Of a stretch of 64,000 nucleotides of DNA, positions 42,445 to 53,841 are shown in pieces. How positions within the stretch are numbered: the stretch's first letter is position 1; every line of letters starts with the position of its first letter. Made by a program: the position numbers and the translations under genes. The notes beneath the pieces are model-generated. The model ran no database searches, was not told the origin of the DNA, and was given only the letters and a program-made list of their open reading frames with translations. Source of the stretch: Apiosordaria backusii. Taxonomy: Eukaryota > Ascomycota > Sordariomycetes > Sordariales > Lasiosphaeriaceae. The stretch is taken from assembly GCA_030549205.1 (NCBI GenBank), contig JAUKTV010000001.1:1550001-1614000 (forward strand). Reading direction: 5' to 3'.

Positions 42445-44834
42445 GGTGTCGTTGGGTTCCAGTCCTACTGTGAGGCTTCAATGCCGAGTGCCCTGGATTG
42501 CGATTGCGCTGCGTGCTTGTTGGCCGTCGACGTTGAGGTGGCAGCGAAGCCGAGTGGTGTCCTGGGCGGGGTGGGTAGGCTGACCGCTCTCAGGTTCACT
42601 TGTTTCGTCCACGGGAGCTGCAAGGCCCCAGAATAGCCAATGTTGTGCAGACACATGCGTCCTTGGGCTCTGGGGCTCGCGACCACCTCACTTTGGGGGG
42701 CATTCGCCAGTTATACCGTCTGCGAGCAAGATGGCGGGCTGAACTGGGATACTGGGATGGCCCGGGGAAAGCTTGGGAAGCTTGGGTGGAAAGACTTCAG
42801 GCTTGGCACGTTGGGCTGGGGACTCGGAGAGGCTGTCCAGGGGTTGTTCCTGCCGCCAGAACGTCGTTTGCAGGGGTATCGGGTTGCTGTCAGAGCTCGC
42901 GCGGCCAGTGAGAAGCCGTTCGCGCCCATCCACTGGGCCACATCACAGCTCCAAGAGACCCGCCGACAGGGGTTCTCAAAAATCGAAAGGCGGGAGAGAC
43001 CGCAACTTGGAGGTCGCTGGCTTGGCAGATAATTATTATCGAGAACATGGTCCTGTTCCTGTTGGCTCTGTCCGAGAAAAATATGGTGGTTGGTGTTTGA
43101 TCTTGTCTGGTCTCCGTCCCGTCTCCACTGGCGATCAATGGCGAGGTCAGATTCATGATACCTTACCTCGATCTACCACTGCTGGTTTGGCCCCAAAAGT
43201 GACTGGCATGCCAGGAACAGGAACAACAGACCAGATGGAAGCTTTGAGGGCTTCGATGACCAGTTCGGATGACACCTTGTCTCGGGGCGGGCAGCCATTG
43301 TCTGTTCTTCTTGGGTCCCGTGTAATATGCTTCGGACTAAAAGGTGGCCCGTTTGTCATCCCCAATTGATCTAGACGGCGAATCAGATGAGAACGGCTGG
43401 CCAGTCCATACTTCGTCCACGAGGAGTCCTGCAGCAACCGTATGCCCGCAGATGGGCTGCTTCGGGATCTGGCACAGCATCCACCGATGGACCAATTTGA
43501 AGCTAGGTATTGGCATTCTTTGCAGCGATGCTGGTTTTCATCACTTGGATTCAAAATCCTGTATTACGAGCCAGTGACATGGCCTAATTTCTCGGTGAGA
43601 TCACTCAAAAGTGTCAAAGCCAACTGGGGCTGTGTGTGGAGAGACAACACCAACCTCTCCTATTCACAACAGAGCGGCTCCGGAGCTTCACCACTTCACC
43701 ACACTTACATATACCGAGTAGGTACCCGCATTTTTTCCTGCCGATTTCCGTGTTTCCATCCACATGCGTTCGTCCGAACTCAAACTTGTTTGCTGTTCGA
43801 TATCCACCCCATGGAGACGGGAGGCTGAACGGTTCTCCCCACCCACCTGTGAGCTTCAGTGGGGATAACTTAAGACGTGATGCGTGCGGCAGTTGAACGG
43901 TCAATTACTGGCACCCCCTCGATATCTGGGGGTAGTCTTCTGTAATCAGCCAAAAATACAAGGCCCTCCAGGCGATTGCAAATTTCAAGCATCTCAACTC
44001 TCAATCTCACTCGAGGCTTCATAAAGAGGAAGGCTGAGGATTGAGACAAAGGACAAAGGATTGGCCTGCTCTAATGGCAGAGCTTGGGCGTGAGTCCGCT
44101 TATGAGATTTGTCCACAGGGGCAAAGGACAAAGACACTCAATTCCGGAGCTGAGAATTTGTGTAGCGAAACTTCCTCCCAAAACGCCTTGAGGGATTATA
44201 TCGAGAAGGAGTTGACTGACCTTCAAGATTCAACACTTGTCAAAGGTCAACCAACGCTTTGGTCACCTTGACGGCTGGATGTGCTGCCGTCTTATTGGCC
44301 CGTCTTACACCAGCTGACCCACAATCTTTACAGCCGGTTGCCAAGCCAGAGGTGAAGGGGCAGTGGCACGTACCACTAGGTATACTGCGACGTTGGCATT
44401 ACGAACCTTTGCTGTGTTCGCTGGGACTGGTTGATTTGGGTGAGACGAAACAATCCTCAAGGCCACCTCTCCACTACGACAAAGGAGACGTCGAAGTCAA
44501 ACTCCAAAAGCCAGCCCAGCAACTTGAAGCACACGGGGTGGAAAGGCCTGCTTGCCACCGTCGCCTGTGTTCCCACTTTGAAACACAAGTCGCTAGCACA
44601 CATTCATTGCCACATCTGGCCAGCGCTTCTAGACGGCCTTCGCAATTCCTTCGTTCGAAATCTCGTTCCAAACTCGCGACACCGCCAACGACGACGAAAC
44701 ATCCATTTCTTTGCGCAACCAGGAAACGATTGCGTGTCCACATGTCGGTCGGCGCTTTCCGTTAATCTCGACATCTGCACCCTTCCGGGGATTCAACGAG
44801 GTGCCCTGAGCCCTCGACACTCTAGAACGAGACG
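42445..44834. other. 2.4-kb divergent intergenic region
   Basis: Shared upstream region of the PhoD-like gene (-) and kexin gene (+). A minus-strand frame of 133 codons (43153-43554) has several Cys but no recognisable family and no sign of conservation. The 44040-44830 part is probably the kexin promoter and leader. No RNA gene or repeat was found. Confidence 0.5.
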
Positions 44835-47495
44835 ATGAAGATTTCATCAGCCACGGCCCTGCTGGGCCTATCCGCCTTTGCATCCGCATCACAAATCCTC
44901 CCCAGGAATTACGACGCAAACGATTACTACGTTCTTCACCTCGATGCCCAGACATCACCTGTCCACGTAGCAAGGAGCTTGGGGCTGTCGCACGAGGGTC
45001 CTCTTGGAAACCTCAAGGACCACCACGTGTTTGTCGCAAGAAAGACGGAGCAAGATACTGTGAAGAGGGAGTTGACGGAAAGGCGACGCAGGAAGCGTTC
45101 TGTCGGTGGCTATGATATTCTGGATGGTGTCCTCTTTTCCGAAAAGCAAAAGTTACGGAAACCATGGGAGAAGCGCATCATTCCTGCACGAAGACCAGAA
45201 GCCCTCCCTCGCCCGAAACCACAGGTCGGAGTAGACTCCGCGCTCAAGGCGCAAGCGGAGGTCGCACAAGCACTCCAAATCAAGGACCCCATTTTTAACG
45301 AGCAATGGCATCTTTTCAACACGGTTGAGGTTGGGCACGATGTGAACGTGACGGGTCTCTGGTTAGAGGGCATCACTGGGAAGAACGCCACGGTGGCCAT
45401 CGTTGACGATGGGTTGGATATGTACAGTGATGACTTGAAGGACAACTACTATGCCGCTGGATCTTACGACTTCAACGACAAAACGGAGGAGCCAAAGCCT
45501 CGTCTGGCAGATGATAGGCACGGAACTCGTTGCGCCGGCGAGGTCGCAGCCGGTAGAAATACCGTGTGTGGTGTCGGTGTTGCCTACGACGCCAGGATAT
45601 CTGCACAGCGCATTCTCTCCAAGCTGATCTCGGACGCTGATGAAGCCGTTGCTATGAATTACGACTTTGACCACAACCAAATCTACTCATGTTCATGGGG
45701 TCCGCCGGATGACGGCAAGAGCATGGATGCCCCCGGTATTCTGATCAAGCGCGCCATGCTCAACGCTGTGCAGAACGGCAGACAAGGTCTGGGTTCTATT
45801 TATGTGTTCGCCAGTGGTAACGGCGCCATGTCGGAGGACAACTGCAACTTTGATGGATATACGAACAGTATTTACAGCATCACAGTCGGTGCCATTGACC
45901 GCAAGGGGTTGCACCCTTACTACTCTGAGAAGTGCTCGGCCGGGCTCGTCGTCACATATTCCAGCGGCAGTGGGGACGCGATTCATACCACGGATGTTGG
46001 CCAGAATGCATGCTCTAATACGCATGGAGGAACGTCCGCAGCGGCACCTCTTGCGGCTGGTATCTTCGCTCTCGTCCTTTCAGTGCGCCCAGATCTTAGT
46101 TGGCGCGACATGCAGTATCTTGCTATGGATACGGCCCTTCCTCTCAACGAAAACGACGGAGATTGGCAAACTACTACCATCGGCAAGAAATTCAGCCACA
46201 CGTATGGCTATGGCAAGCTTGACAGCTATGCCATCGTTCATGCTGCCAAGAAGTGGAAGAATGTGAAGCCCCAAGCTTGGTTCTACTCTCCTTGGATCCA
46301 TGTCAACCAGCCCATTCCTCAAGGCGACAAGGGCATTGCCGTTCCTTTCGAGGTTACTGAGGATATGCTCAAGGAGGCCAACCTCGAACGTCTTGAGCAC
46401 GTCACCGTCACCATGAATCTCAAGCACGCCCGTCGCGGTGATGTGAGCGTCGACTTGGTCAGCCCTAACAAGGTTGTCAGTCACCTCTCTACCACCCGCA
46501 AGTTCGATGACTCTACTGATGGTTATGATGATTGGACTTTCATGAGTGTTGCTCACTGGTAAGATACCCACTTTTCGTCCTGAATATATATTCTTTACTA
46601 ACACACAAATAGGGGTGAATCCGGTGTCGGTACCTGGACCATCGTAGTTAAGGACACCAACGTAAACGACTTCACCGGCAGCTTCACCGACTGGCACCTC
46701 AAGCTCTGGGGAGAGTCCCGCGACGCTTCCAAGGCCAAGGTCCTTCCCATGCCCACCGAAGAAGACGACAACGACCACGCCAGCCTGGGCACCACCACCG
46801 TCGGCGCTATCACCACCACCCTCACCCCTCCGGTCAGCACCGGGAACCCAGACGCGAACCCTACTGTCCACCCCTCGGATGTACCCAACCGCCCTATCAA
46901 ACCCCAGCCTTCTACCTCTACTGCCGAGGAAGCCGAGCCACAAACCACCACCCCAGCGAGCAACTGGTTGCCTTCCTTCCTTCCCACATTTGGCATGTCG
47001 GCAGCGACTCAAGTCTGGATCTACGGATCGCTAGTCTTGATTGTTCTTTTCTGCTCCGGTCTAGGAATCTACTTCTATCTCGCCCGCCGGAGAAGACTGA
47101 GGAACAACCCCAGGAATGAATACGAGTTTGAACTCCTCGATGAGGAAGAAGCGGAGGGGTTGGCTGGCAACAACGAAAAGGGCATTGCCGGTGCGGGAGC
47201 GGGTGGCGGCAGAAAGGGCAGGACAAGAGGTGGAGAACTGTATGACGCCTTCGCTGGTGGTAGTGATGATGAGGATTTTGGGGATGATGAACGCGCTGTG
47301 TATAGGGATCAGCCCTCGGGGCAAAGTTCATCTGGGCAAGGGAGTTCGAGGTCGGGGTCATTGGGGGATAGGGTGAATGAGAAGGTGAGGAGGGATAGTG
47401 ATGATGCAGAGGATGAGGAGCAGCATGTTATTGGGAGTGAGGATGATGAGAGCGGATCAGAGGAGAGTGAGGAGGAGAGGCCGTTGAGGAGGTAG
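44835..47495 (+). CDS. kex2: Kexin, Golgi subtilisin-like pro-protein convertase
   Basis: Kexin cleaves secretory precursors after Lys-Arg or Arg-Arg in the late Golgi. Exons 44835-46558 and 46613-47495 (54-bp intron, GTAAGA...ATAG, branch ACTAAC) give 868 residues. A signal peptide covers about 1-20. The propeptide ends near a dibasic site (RRRRKR or the later WEKR). The catalytic triad is Asp in VAIVDDGLD (about 190), His in DRHGTRCAGE (about 229) and Ser in GGTSAAAP (about 403). The oxyanion-hole region is SCSWGPPDDG. A P domain spans about 460-620, with a Thr/Pro-rich stalk, one transmembrane helix near 707-729 (YGSLVLIVLFCSGLGIYFYL) and an acidic cytosolic tail that would carry Golgi-retention signals (for example YEFELL). 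Confidence 0.95.
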
Positions 47496-48599
47496 AGACG
47501 TTTTTGGTCTTTGTCAGGTTAACAAATTAAGAGGTGTTTTTACTAGGAGGCGGGGTATTATGGGGGAGGGGGAGTTTGTTTGGCTTGAATCATGACATCA
47601 TCATCATCATCATCATCATTGTTATCGAGATCATCATTTTGTTTACCTATGTTGCGTGCGCACTGGGTAGGTACCTCAGTCACTTGTCTGTCGCTCTCGG
47701 ACTGTTTTGGGAAAAAGGTATGTACAAATAGAGAGTTTCTTGTTCCAATTGTGTATATAGATTTTTGCTTGTGTATGACAGTCTGCTTTCGGTACCAAGT
47801 TGATGGCGGCGTAGCGGCTTGGTCATGATAGAGGCATTATCTCACTTTGGACTTCTCTCTTCATCTGGGTGGTTGCGTCCTGAGTTTAAAAATGAAAACA
47901 CAGAAATAAACAGCACGAACATTGCTAAGACTAAGGTGTATCTACCTCTGAAAATAGTTGGGTAGGCTATATAATTTACAAAGTGTTAAGTGCTTGGGTA
48001 TGTGTCTGTGAATACCAAAATCAAGCCATAGCAAACCATTTCATATAAACCCACCTCTGCATCTCCTAAACATTCATACTGACCATCAGATATCAACTTC
48101 TCCATATAGTCCAAAACACCTACCTATGCAGCCCTCCTTTTAAGGCCTATCAAGTTCACTTCGTAGACATATTTAGCCCTTATTACTAAGGTAGGCAAAC
48201 CCATCAACTCTATCAGAACCACTCAACTCTCTTGGAACGTTAGTTAGGAACAACCTTTTGTTCACTTCTGTCGACTATCTATCCTCCAAAATCACCTCCA
48301 CTATCTCCCAAAACCTATCAACCATCCTCCAATGCCTCCCAACCTATGCCCGTAAGATATATCAACCACATTTCAAGTCCCAAAAGAAATATTAAACAAA
48401 TCATTTGATTCAAGCTACCCTACCCATCTCAAAGCAGGTATTACGCTGTCTCTCTCTCCCCAGGTCACTCCGCTATCTGCACCAATTCCCTCTCAGATAT
48501 AATAGTAATAATAATAATGACCCTTCATAACCAAGCCCCTCATCCCTCCCTTCCCTCCGTCCTATCATTTTCCTCCAGTCTTCTTCCTTTTCTACCAAC
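47496..48599. other. 1.1-kb convergent intergenic region
   Basis: 3' flanks of kexin (+) and of the Myb/sorting-nexin unit (-). It contains an (ATC)n microsatellite at 47596-47619 and C/A-rich low-complexity DNA from 48000 to 48450. No gene was recognised. Confidence 0.5.
47596..47619. repeat. (ATC)n microsatellite
   Basis: Eight contiguous CAT/ATC units in the kexin 3' flank. Confidence 0.85.
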
Positions 48600-48953
48600 C
48601 TATCCCTTCCCAAGACTGAGAAGGTGATTATGCCTGTCTCGACATTCTTTTGCCCGACGTCCTCCGCCAACATATCCCGCAACGCGAGCCCAATCATGCT
48701 TATTCAGCCGGCGTGCAACTGTCTTTTTGCTCTGTTGTATCATTCGAGCGCCACGAATCAAGTTATCGTCCTCGGTCTCTGACCACTCCCTAAAGACCTC
48801 TTCCCAATTTTCATTGGCCTCCTCCTCATCCACCTCCGCCCAATCATCATCATAACCATCGTCATAATCGTCACCAACAGCATCCTCATCATCATCCTCA
48901 TCATCACGACCACCGCTACGTAGCCTCAGAGCTGGCCAGTGGGCATCAGCCCT
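48600..48953 (-). CDS. Orphan Myb/SANT-domain reading frame without ATG
   Basis: A 117-residue frame has an acidic stretch (DDEDDDEDAVGDDYDDGYDDDW) then a Myb/SANT-like domain. It reads EWSETEDDNLIRGARMI, then W in HDWARVAGYVGGGRRAKECRDRH, with the aromatic spacing and the GRRAKECRDR recognition-helix pattern of Myb repeats. There is no in-frame ATG before the upstream stop at about 48958-48960, so it cannot be a stand-alone gene as it stands. It is preceded by a good acceptor (GGTGCTTAG, exon at 48953) and could be a 3' exon, possibly of the sorting-nexin gene just upstream, which it would join in exact frame from a donor at 49015. Otherwise it is a remnant of a lost Myb gene. Confidence 0.5.
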   Translation of the reverse strand, partial: RADAHWPALRLRSGGRDDEDDDEDAVGDDYDDGYDDDWAEVDEEEANENWEEVFREWSETEDDNLIRGARMIQQSKKTVARRLNKHDWARVAGYVGGGRRAKECRDRHNHLLSLGKG

Positions 48954-50565
48954 CTAAGCACCAGGCTGAACCACCCCCTCAGCCTCAGCCTGAGCAGCCC
49001 CGGCCTTCTAAGCACCAGGCTGAACCACCCCTCAGCCTCCATCTCCTGCACATACTTCTCCCACGTGTCAATAGCCCCCTGATAAAACTCAATGTGACTG
49101 TCCACAAACCCCCCAAACTGCTTCTTGAGCTCCAGCTTCTTGATGTACTCAAAGCTCTCCACCTCTTTGCCGACTTGTTCGCCAAAATTCTCCGACTCGG
49201 TCCTGGCGGTCTCCACCGCCCGCGTCAGCTCGTCGATGCGAAGTTCCAACTTGCGCAACCGGTCTCTGCGGGCCTGTTCGTGATCAACTCCCCTCACATC
49301 CTCAATTTTGCTTCGGATGAAACCGCCCGCCCCGCCGAGAGGCCCGCCCCCGCCATAGGAATGCCCCGAGGTGAGGGAATCGCGCTCTGAAGTCGCCTTG
49401 TTGAGGTACTCGATTAGCTGTTCGTAGTCGAGTTGCTTTTGCTCTCGGGCCTTGATCAGACCCTTTAGCGCGCCCGAATAGGCAACCATATCCCGCAATG
49501 AACCAAGATAATCTTGGTCGGTCCGGTCTTTGAGTTTTTTGAGTCCCGCCGCAGTATCTTCTACCGAGGCAGCAAAGGCGTGGACAGCGGATTCGACGCC
49601 CGGTTCGAGGGTGATGAGCTTTTGGAACTGCTCGGCGAGGTCCTTGTGGTCCGTCTCTAGGTCGGCTTCCCTGCGGACGACACGGGCGATGACCTTTTCA
49701 ACGTGATTCAAATCTTCGTCGAGCTTGTCAGCTTTCTCTTTGACGTCGACGAAGCGGCGGTCAGGCTTCTGGGTTTTGGTGAACGCGTTCATAAAGGAGT
49801 CGGTAAAAGTGTTGAGGAAGCCATCACCACCTCCTGACTGGGGCCCTGGGCTCCCGGCCTCAAGGGGAGGAGCTAGTGATCCTCGTGCTTGACGGGCGTG
49901 CATAGTTGCGTTCCAGTCATGGCTTTCGAGGAAGGTGTGGAAGATGGGGGCTCGGCGGAGATCAGGGTGCATTGCTATTCGGGAGAGGAAACGTTGGAAC
50001 GAGTATGCTCGTCGAGCAGTAAAGTCGGGTCCGAACCTGTCCCCTCGCACATATTCCATACGCTGCTTGTCTGGCAGTGGCGGGATAGCGGATGCCTGGA
50101 ATTCTTGACATAAAACTCTGTAAAGAAAGACGAAATCGGTGAAACGACGGCGGACGGTGGTCACGGGTCGCTGGAAGGTAGAGAATGTAGTCTTGAGAAG
50201 GCAGGATCTTGGTCAGCCGAACATCCTGGATCTGATGGTACCGCCTAGAATGGCAAGTGATCGGGAACGACAAAGGGCAAACGAACTTTAGTAGTAATCA
50301 GATACGAGACATAAGCATCTTTTGTACCGTCGTTCTCCTTGTGTGGATCAGAGACGGTGCATTCTAGGATCTCGCCGCCGTTGTGACCAGGATCGCGACC
50401 CCTCCCATCGCTGCTTGACCTCCCGGCATCTGGTACGGTCTTGGAGAATTCAGGGCTGCTGACGATGTGGTCACGGGTAGGCGATGTGCTTGGCCCGGCG
50501 TGGTCTTCATTTTGTTCACTGTGCCACGATACGTTGGAGAAATTGTCGTGATCAAGGACTGCCAT
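48926..50565 (-). CDS. snx4: Sorting nexin Snx4/Atg24 type (PX-BAR)
   Basis: Snx4 binds phosphatidylinositol-3-phosphate on endosomes, recycles cargo to the Golgi and supports selective autophagy. Exons 50287-50565 and 48926-50191 (95-bp intron, donor GTTCGT, branch GCTGAC, acceptor CAAG) give 514 residues. The PX domain spans about 68-190 and includes YVSYLITTK-TTFSTFQRPVTTVRRRFTDFVFLY, then PPLPDKQR. A long helical BAR domain runs from about 220 to 490 (KADKLDEDLNHVEKVIARVVRRE, ending FYQGAIDTWEKYVQEM). The last ~28 residues (GWFSLVLR... repeated) come from a 53-bp-period tandem duplication and look foreign to the family. An alternative 3' structure splices into the Myb frame (602 residues). 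Confidence 0.85.
48951..49039 (-). repeat. Tandem duplication at the Snx4 3' end, 53-bp period
   Basis: Two 36-bp copies (48951-48986 and 49004-49039) differ by one substitution and one-base length changes. Each carries GGTGGTTCAGCCTGGTGCTTAG on the minus strand. The 17 bp between copies are also GC-rich and part of the period. The duplication encodes the repeated GWFSLVLR at the sorting-nexin C-terminus. Confidence 0.85.
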
Positions 50566-51391
50566 GGCTGCTGATGGACGGAGGGGGCGCAGATGGGATT
50601 GCGCCGGTCGTGATTCTTGCGGGCACTGGTCGTTTTGAGCGATAAATCTTATGTGAAGATAGGGAGTGAGAACTGATGGGGATGGTTTGATTCTCGAATG
50701 GATTTGCTGCCGAGCTGACAAAGTTCTTGAAGAGTGTTGCAACAGCATTAGGTTTCGCAGCGGCTCAACGGATTGACGTATTGATGGTGGGGGAGAGCTG
50801 CTCTTTGATGGTGGCAGGGCTGAGGTAAGAGCTCGTGAGCATGCGCTCTGTTAGGGGATTGGGTACTTCAGCTGGGAATATCGCTGCTGAATAGCAGACG
50901 GGGGTACTTTTAGTGGTAACGCCAAGAGAAAGCTATGACGACGCTTCAGTGGGCTGCCGGCGCCAGGCACCCCAGGTTGTTTCCGGCAGCGCAACTGCCA
51001 GCGATACTGGTCGGTACACTTACCTAGGTAGATAGAGAGAAGGTATCTGCAAAAATTGACGAGTACAACACGGAGACGATGAAAGGATGACTCTAACAAT
51101 CATATCTCCATGCAGAAAGAATTATCGGGACTCATAAAAGGCGCTTCATTGCCTTCTAATTAAGCTTTGTTACCCGCACCCCTCTGCAGCCAGGCGCTGT
51201 TCCTGTTACTTTCGCAGCGCAACCCACCAGAAATAAGACGGCGCAGTGGAGATTCCAACTGGGAGGTAGGATTTACACTTTAGCGCCATCCAGTTTCCCA
51301 GTCGCGCTTCCCAATAACCCAAAGTTCTTGATCACGCGCCAAACCGCTGCATTTAACTTTCGTTTCGCAACTACTCTTCCCGGCTATCAGA
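50566..51391. other. Divergent promoter region
   Basis: 826 bp shared by snx4 (-) and the PP4-R2 gene (+). It contains no recognisable coding or RNA feature. Expression of both genes is presumably driven from here. Confidence 0.5.
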
Positions 51392-53253
51392 ATGGCCGAA
51401 ATGGATATTGATACAGGCGATGACCTCCTCACAAAGGTCGCGCTGGATGGGTCTATGGACTAGTGAGTATCACACAATTCGATCGCTCGGTATCGCCTAT
51501 GCTAATGCAAACCGCAGCTCTGGTTGGCCTGCCCTGCTGCCAGAATTGGTTGCGCGCATCGAGAAGGTGGGCTCCTACAGTCATGAATGGTGTTAGATAC
51601 TATTTGTAAACCCAACTGACCTCTGTCCAGATTGCCAACACCGAATTCCCCATTCCCAGACTCCCTCCTCCCAGAGCGCCTCTGCGACCACCCTCCCCTC
51701 GCTTGATCCCCCCGATATCCTCGTCGGAGCCTACCGAACTAGCAGCCGACTCGGTGCCTTCGTCGCAAGAAACCAACAAGGAGAACTCATCACCGACAGC
51801 GGCGAGAACGGGTGCAGCGGCGCCTTCTTCTACGGTGCCCTCCTCGACGCCTGAGAACCGACCTGAGCCACCAGCGCCTGACACACTTCCCAAACCAGTC
51901 CAAGACATGCTCGACGAGATTATCTCTGTATTGAAAGACAATTTCTCCGAGAATCCACCACATACAATTCAACGTCTCTCTGAGCTCGTGCTTCGGCCCC
52001 GACAGCATTACAAGAGCGTGATAGCATGGCTTCATGCACTCGACCGTGTGGTTCACGTTACGAGCGGCGCAAATATTTACCCCTTACCCCCGGCGATACC
52101 AGATATGAGCGGCATGAGTCTATCCGTTAACGGAACTTCTGGAATCCCATCAGGCGTAGCAAGTACAGTTGGCACGGACGAAGCGCTAGGTGGTGCACTG
52201 TTGACACCTATTCCCTGGTTAACCAGCAGAGTAAACGGGGGGCCTGGCAGCGATACTGGGAGTGAAACCGGAGGCTCTTCCCCTCTCTCGGCTAATGGCA
52301 ACACGATAGGACCGGGCGCCGATCCATCTCAACACTTGCAGCTCCAACAGCGCCAACTACAGCAGAGACAAGCACATCAGCTCGACGGAAGGGTACATAC
52401 CGAGAGCACAGAGACCATCGAGGGGCCCAACGGAATGGGAAGGATTGAGACAGTGTCTATTTCGGTCAATGGTATTCCATCTACGGGCGCTGGAGGTGTA
52501 GGTGCAGTTCTTGCCCAACGGGGTGTCACGCAAGGCGAGCTCCTTAGGCAGGAGCAACGCGCCGGTGTAGTTCCTATCAGCCAACTGGCCCGACAGCAGC
52601 AGGCACAGCAGCAAGCGCAGGCTCAGGCGCAGGCGCATGCCCAAGCCCAAGCCAATGGTTCACCTGATGAAGATTCAGCCATGAGCTCAGACCCTGAGGA
52701 CGAAGACGAAGTCCCCCACGCCAGAGGCCCAGAGGAGATAGGAGCAGAGGATACCGGCCCCCAACCTGCCGGAACTGGACAATTCACTGTGGGAACAGCG
52801 GCCCTTGCTATTGGGGAATCCCGAGGCATTAACGTTGAAGCTGCCGTGGGACGGCCACCCGACCAGACAGACCTGCCAGCATCGAAGGCCAGCAATAGTA
52901 ATGCTCAGGAGGCCATTATTCCCCGGAGTCCGAAGAGAGAAGCAACAGATGATTTGGAAGGTAGTGGAGCTGTCAAGAGGGTCAAAGAGGATGTGACTAA
53001 GGCACAGGATGAGAAAAAAGGCGAAGAGGAAGTCAAGGAAGATGCCGAGGGAGACTTAGTTTTACCCGACTCTGCTGCGGCTCCCGAAGCAGAAGAATCA
53101 CGGGAAGACAAAAAGGACGCCGTTGAGGAGCCGCTTCAAAAGCAACCAGGCAGTACAGACGCTTCAAATCTACCCAAAAATGAGCAGCAAACAGAAAAAG
53201 AAGGGGAAGGACAAGATACCAAAGACAGTGGAGGAGACGGCAGCGGCGTTTAG
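51392..53253 (+). CDS. Protein phosphatase 4 regulatory subunit R2
   Basis: PPP4R2 subunits bind the PP4 catalytic subunit and, with R3, direct dephosphorylation of DNA-damage proteins such as gamma-H2A and Rad53. Exons 51392-51462, 51518-51566 and 51631-53253 give 580 residues with consistent phases. Exons 1 and 2 encode MAEMDIDTGDDLL and YSGWPALLPELVARIEK. The R2 core lies at about 125-200: LPKPVQDMLDEI, ENPPHTIQRLSELVLRPRQHYKSVIAWLHALDRVVHVTSG, PLPPAIPD. LGGALLTPIPWL follows near 227-238. The rest is disordered with Gln/Ala repeats and an acidic tail with a KREATDD/VKRVKED nuclear-type stretch. The Snx4 gene is divergently transcribed from the shared upstream region. Confidence 0.9.
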
Positions 53254-53841
53254 AAAATGATTGCAGAGATGGTGGAGGCCATATCGATGCTATCGTCGAA
53301 AGGCACATACAACCAGGGCTGAAGTTATTGGCTATCAAAAGTCCGATAAGAGTATTCTTTTACAACAGTTTAACTGGCCAGTCAGGCTTATGGATAGGCG
53401 GAAGCGTGGATATTGTTAATAGGACTGGAAACCAAAACCGCAGGCGCAATCACGTTTTCTATGGATTTTCTTGAGCGATTCCCAGGCTCGGCCATTTTCT
53501 TTCGGTTCCCCTGTTATTTTAGTGCAGTCTTGGGTTAGTGTATGGTCAGCCATGATAAGTTCTTGAATTGTAGGGAGGTAGATGGAAATACACCCCCTTT
53601 TACTGAGCGAGCATATGGTCATAGCCGGCAACGGGTCAGTGCAATTAAGGCGCGCACGGCGTGCAGGTGCTACGGAGGTTTGGTGAATTTAAACTCCCCA
53701 ACTCAGCCTTTGCCCCACCCGTCGCCCCGGAGCGCGACAACTCATTTCCTTCACAAACTCCAGCTTCAACAACCAGAAAGCAAACGAACTCCCTCCTTTC
53801 CCAAACAATCGAAAGCAAAAAGAAGGAAATGACTCGGAGCG
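53254..53841. other. Intergenic spacer
   Basis: 3' flank of the PP4-R2 gene and promoter/leader of the Clr5-like gene. The last 100 bp are A/C-rich leader-like sequence. Nothing else was seen. Confidence 0.5.

Noticed and set aside
43153..43554. Minus-strand 133-codon frame in the PhoD/kexin spacer, with several Cys.
   Set aside because: No recognisable domain, and the frame lies in promoter DNA. Insufficient support for a gene.
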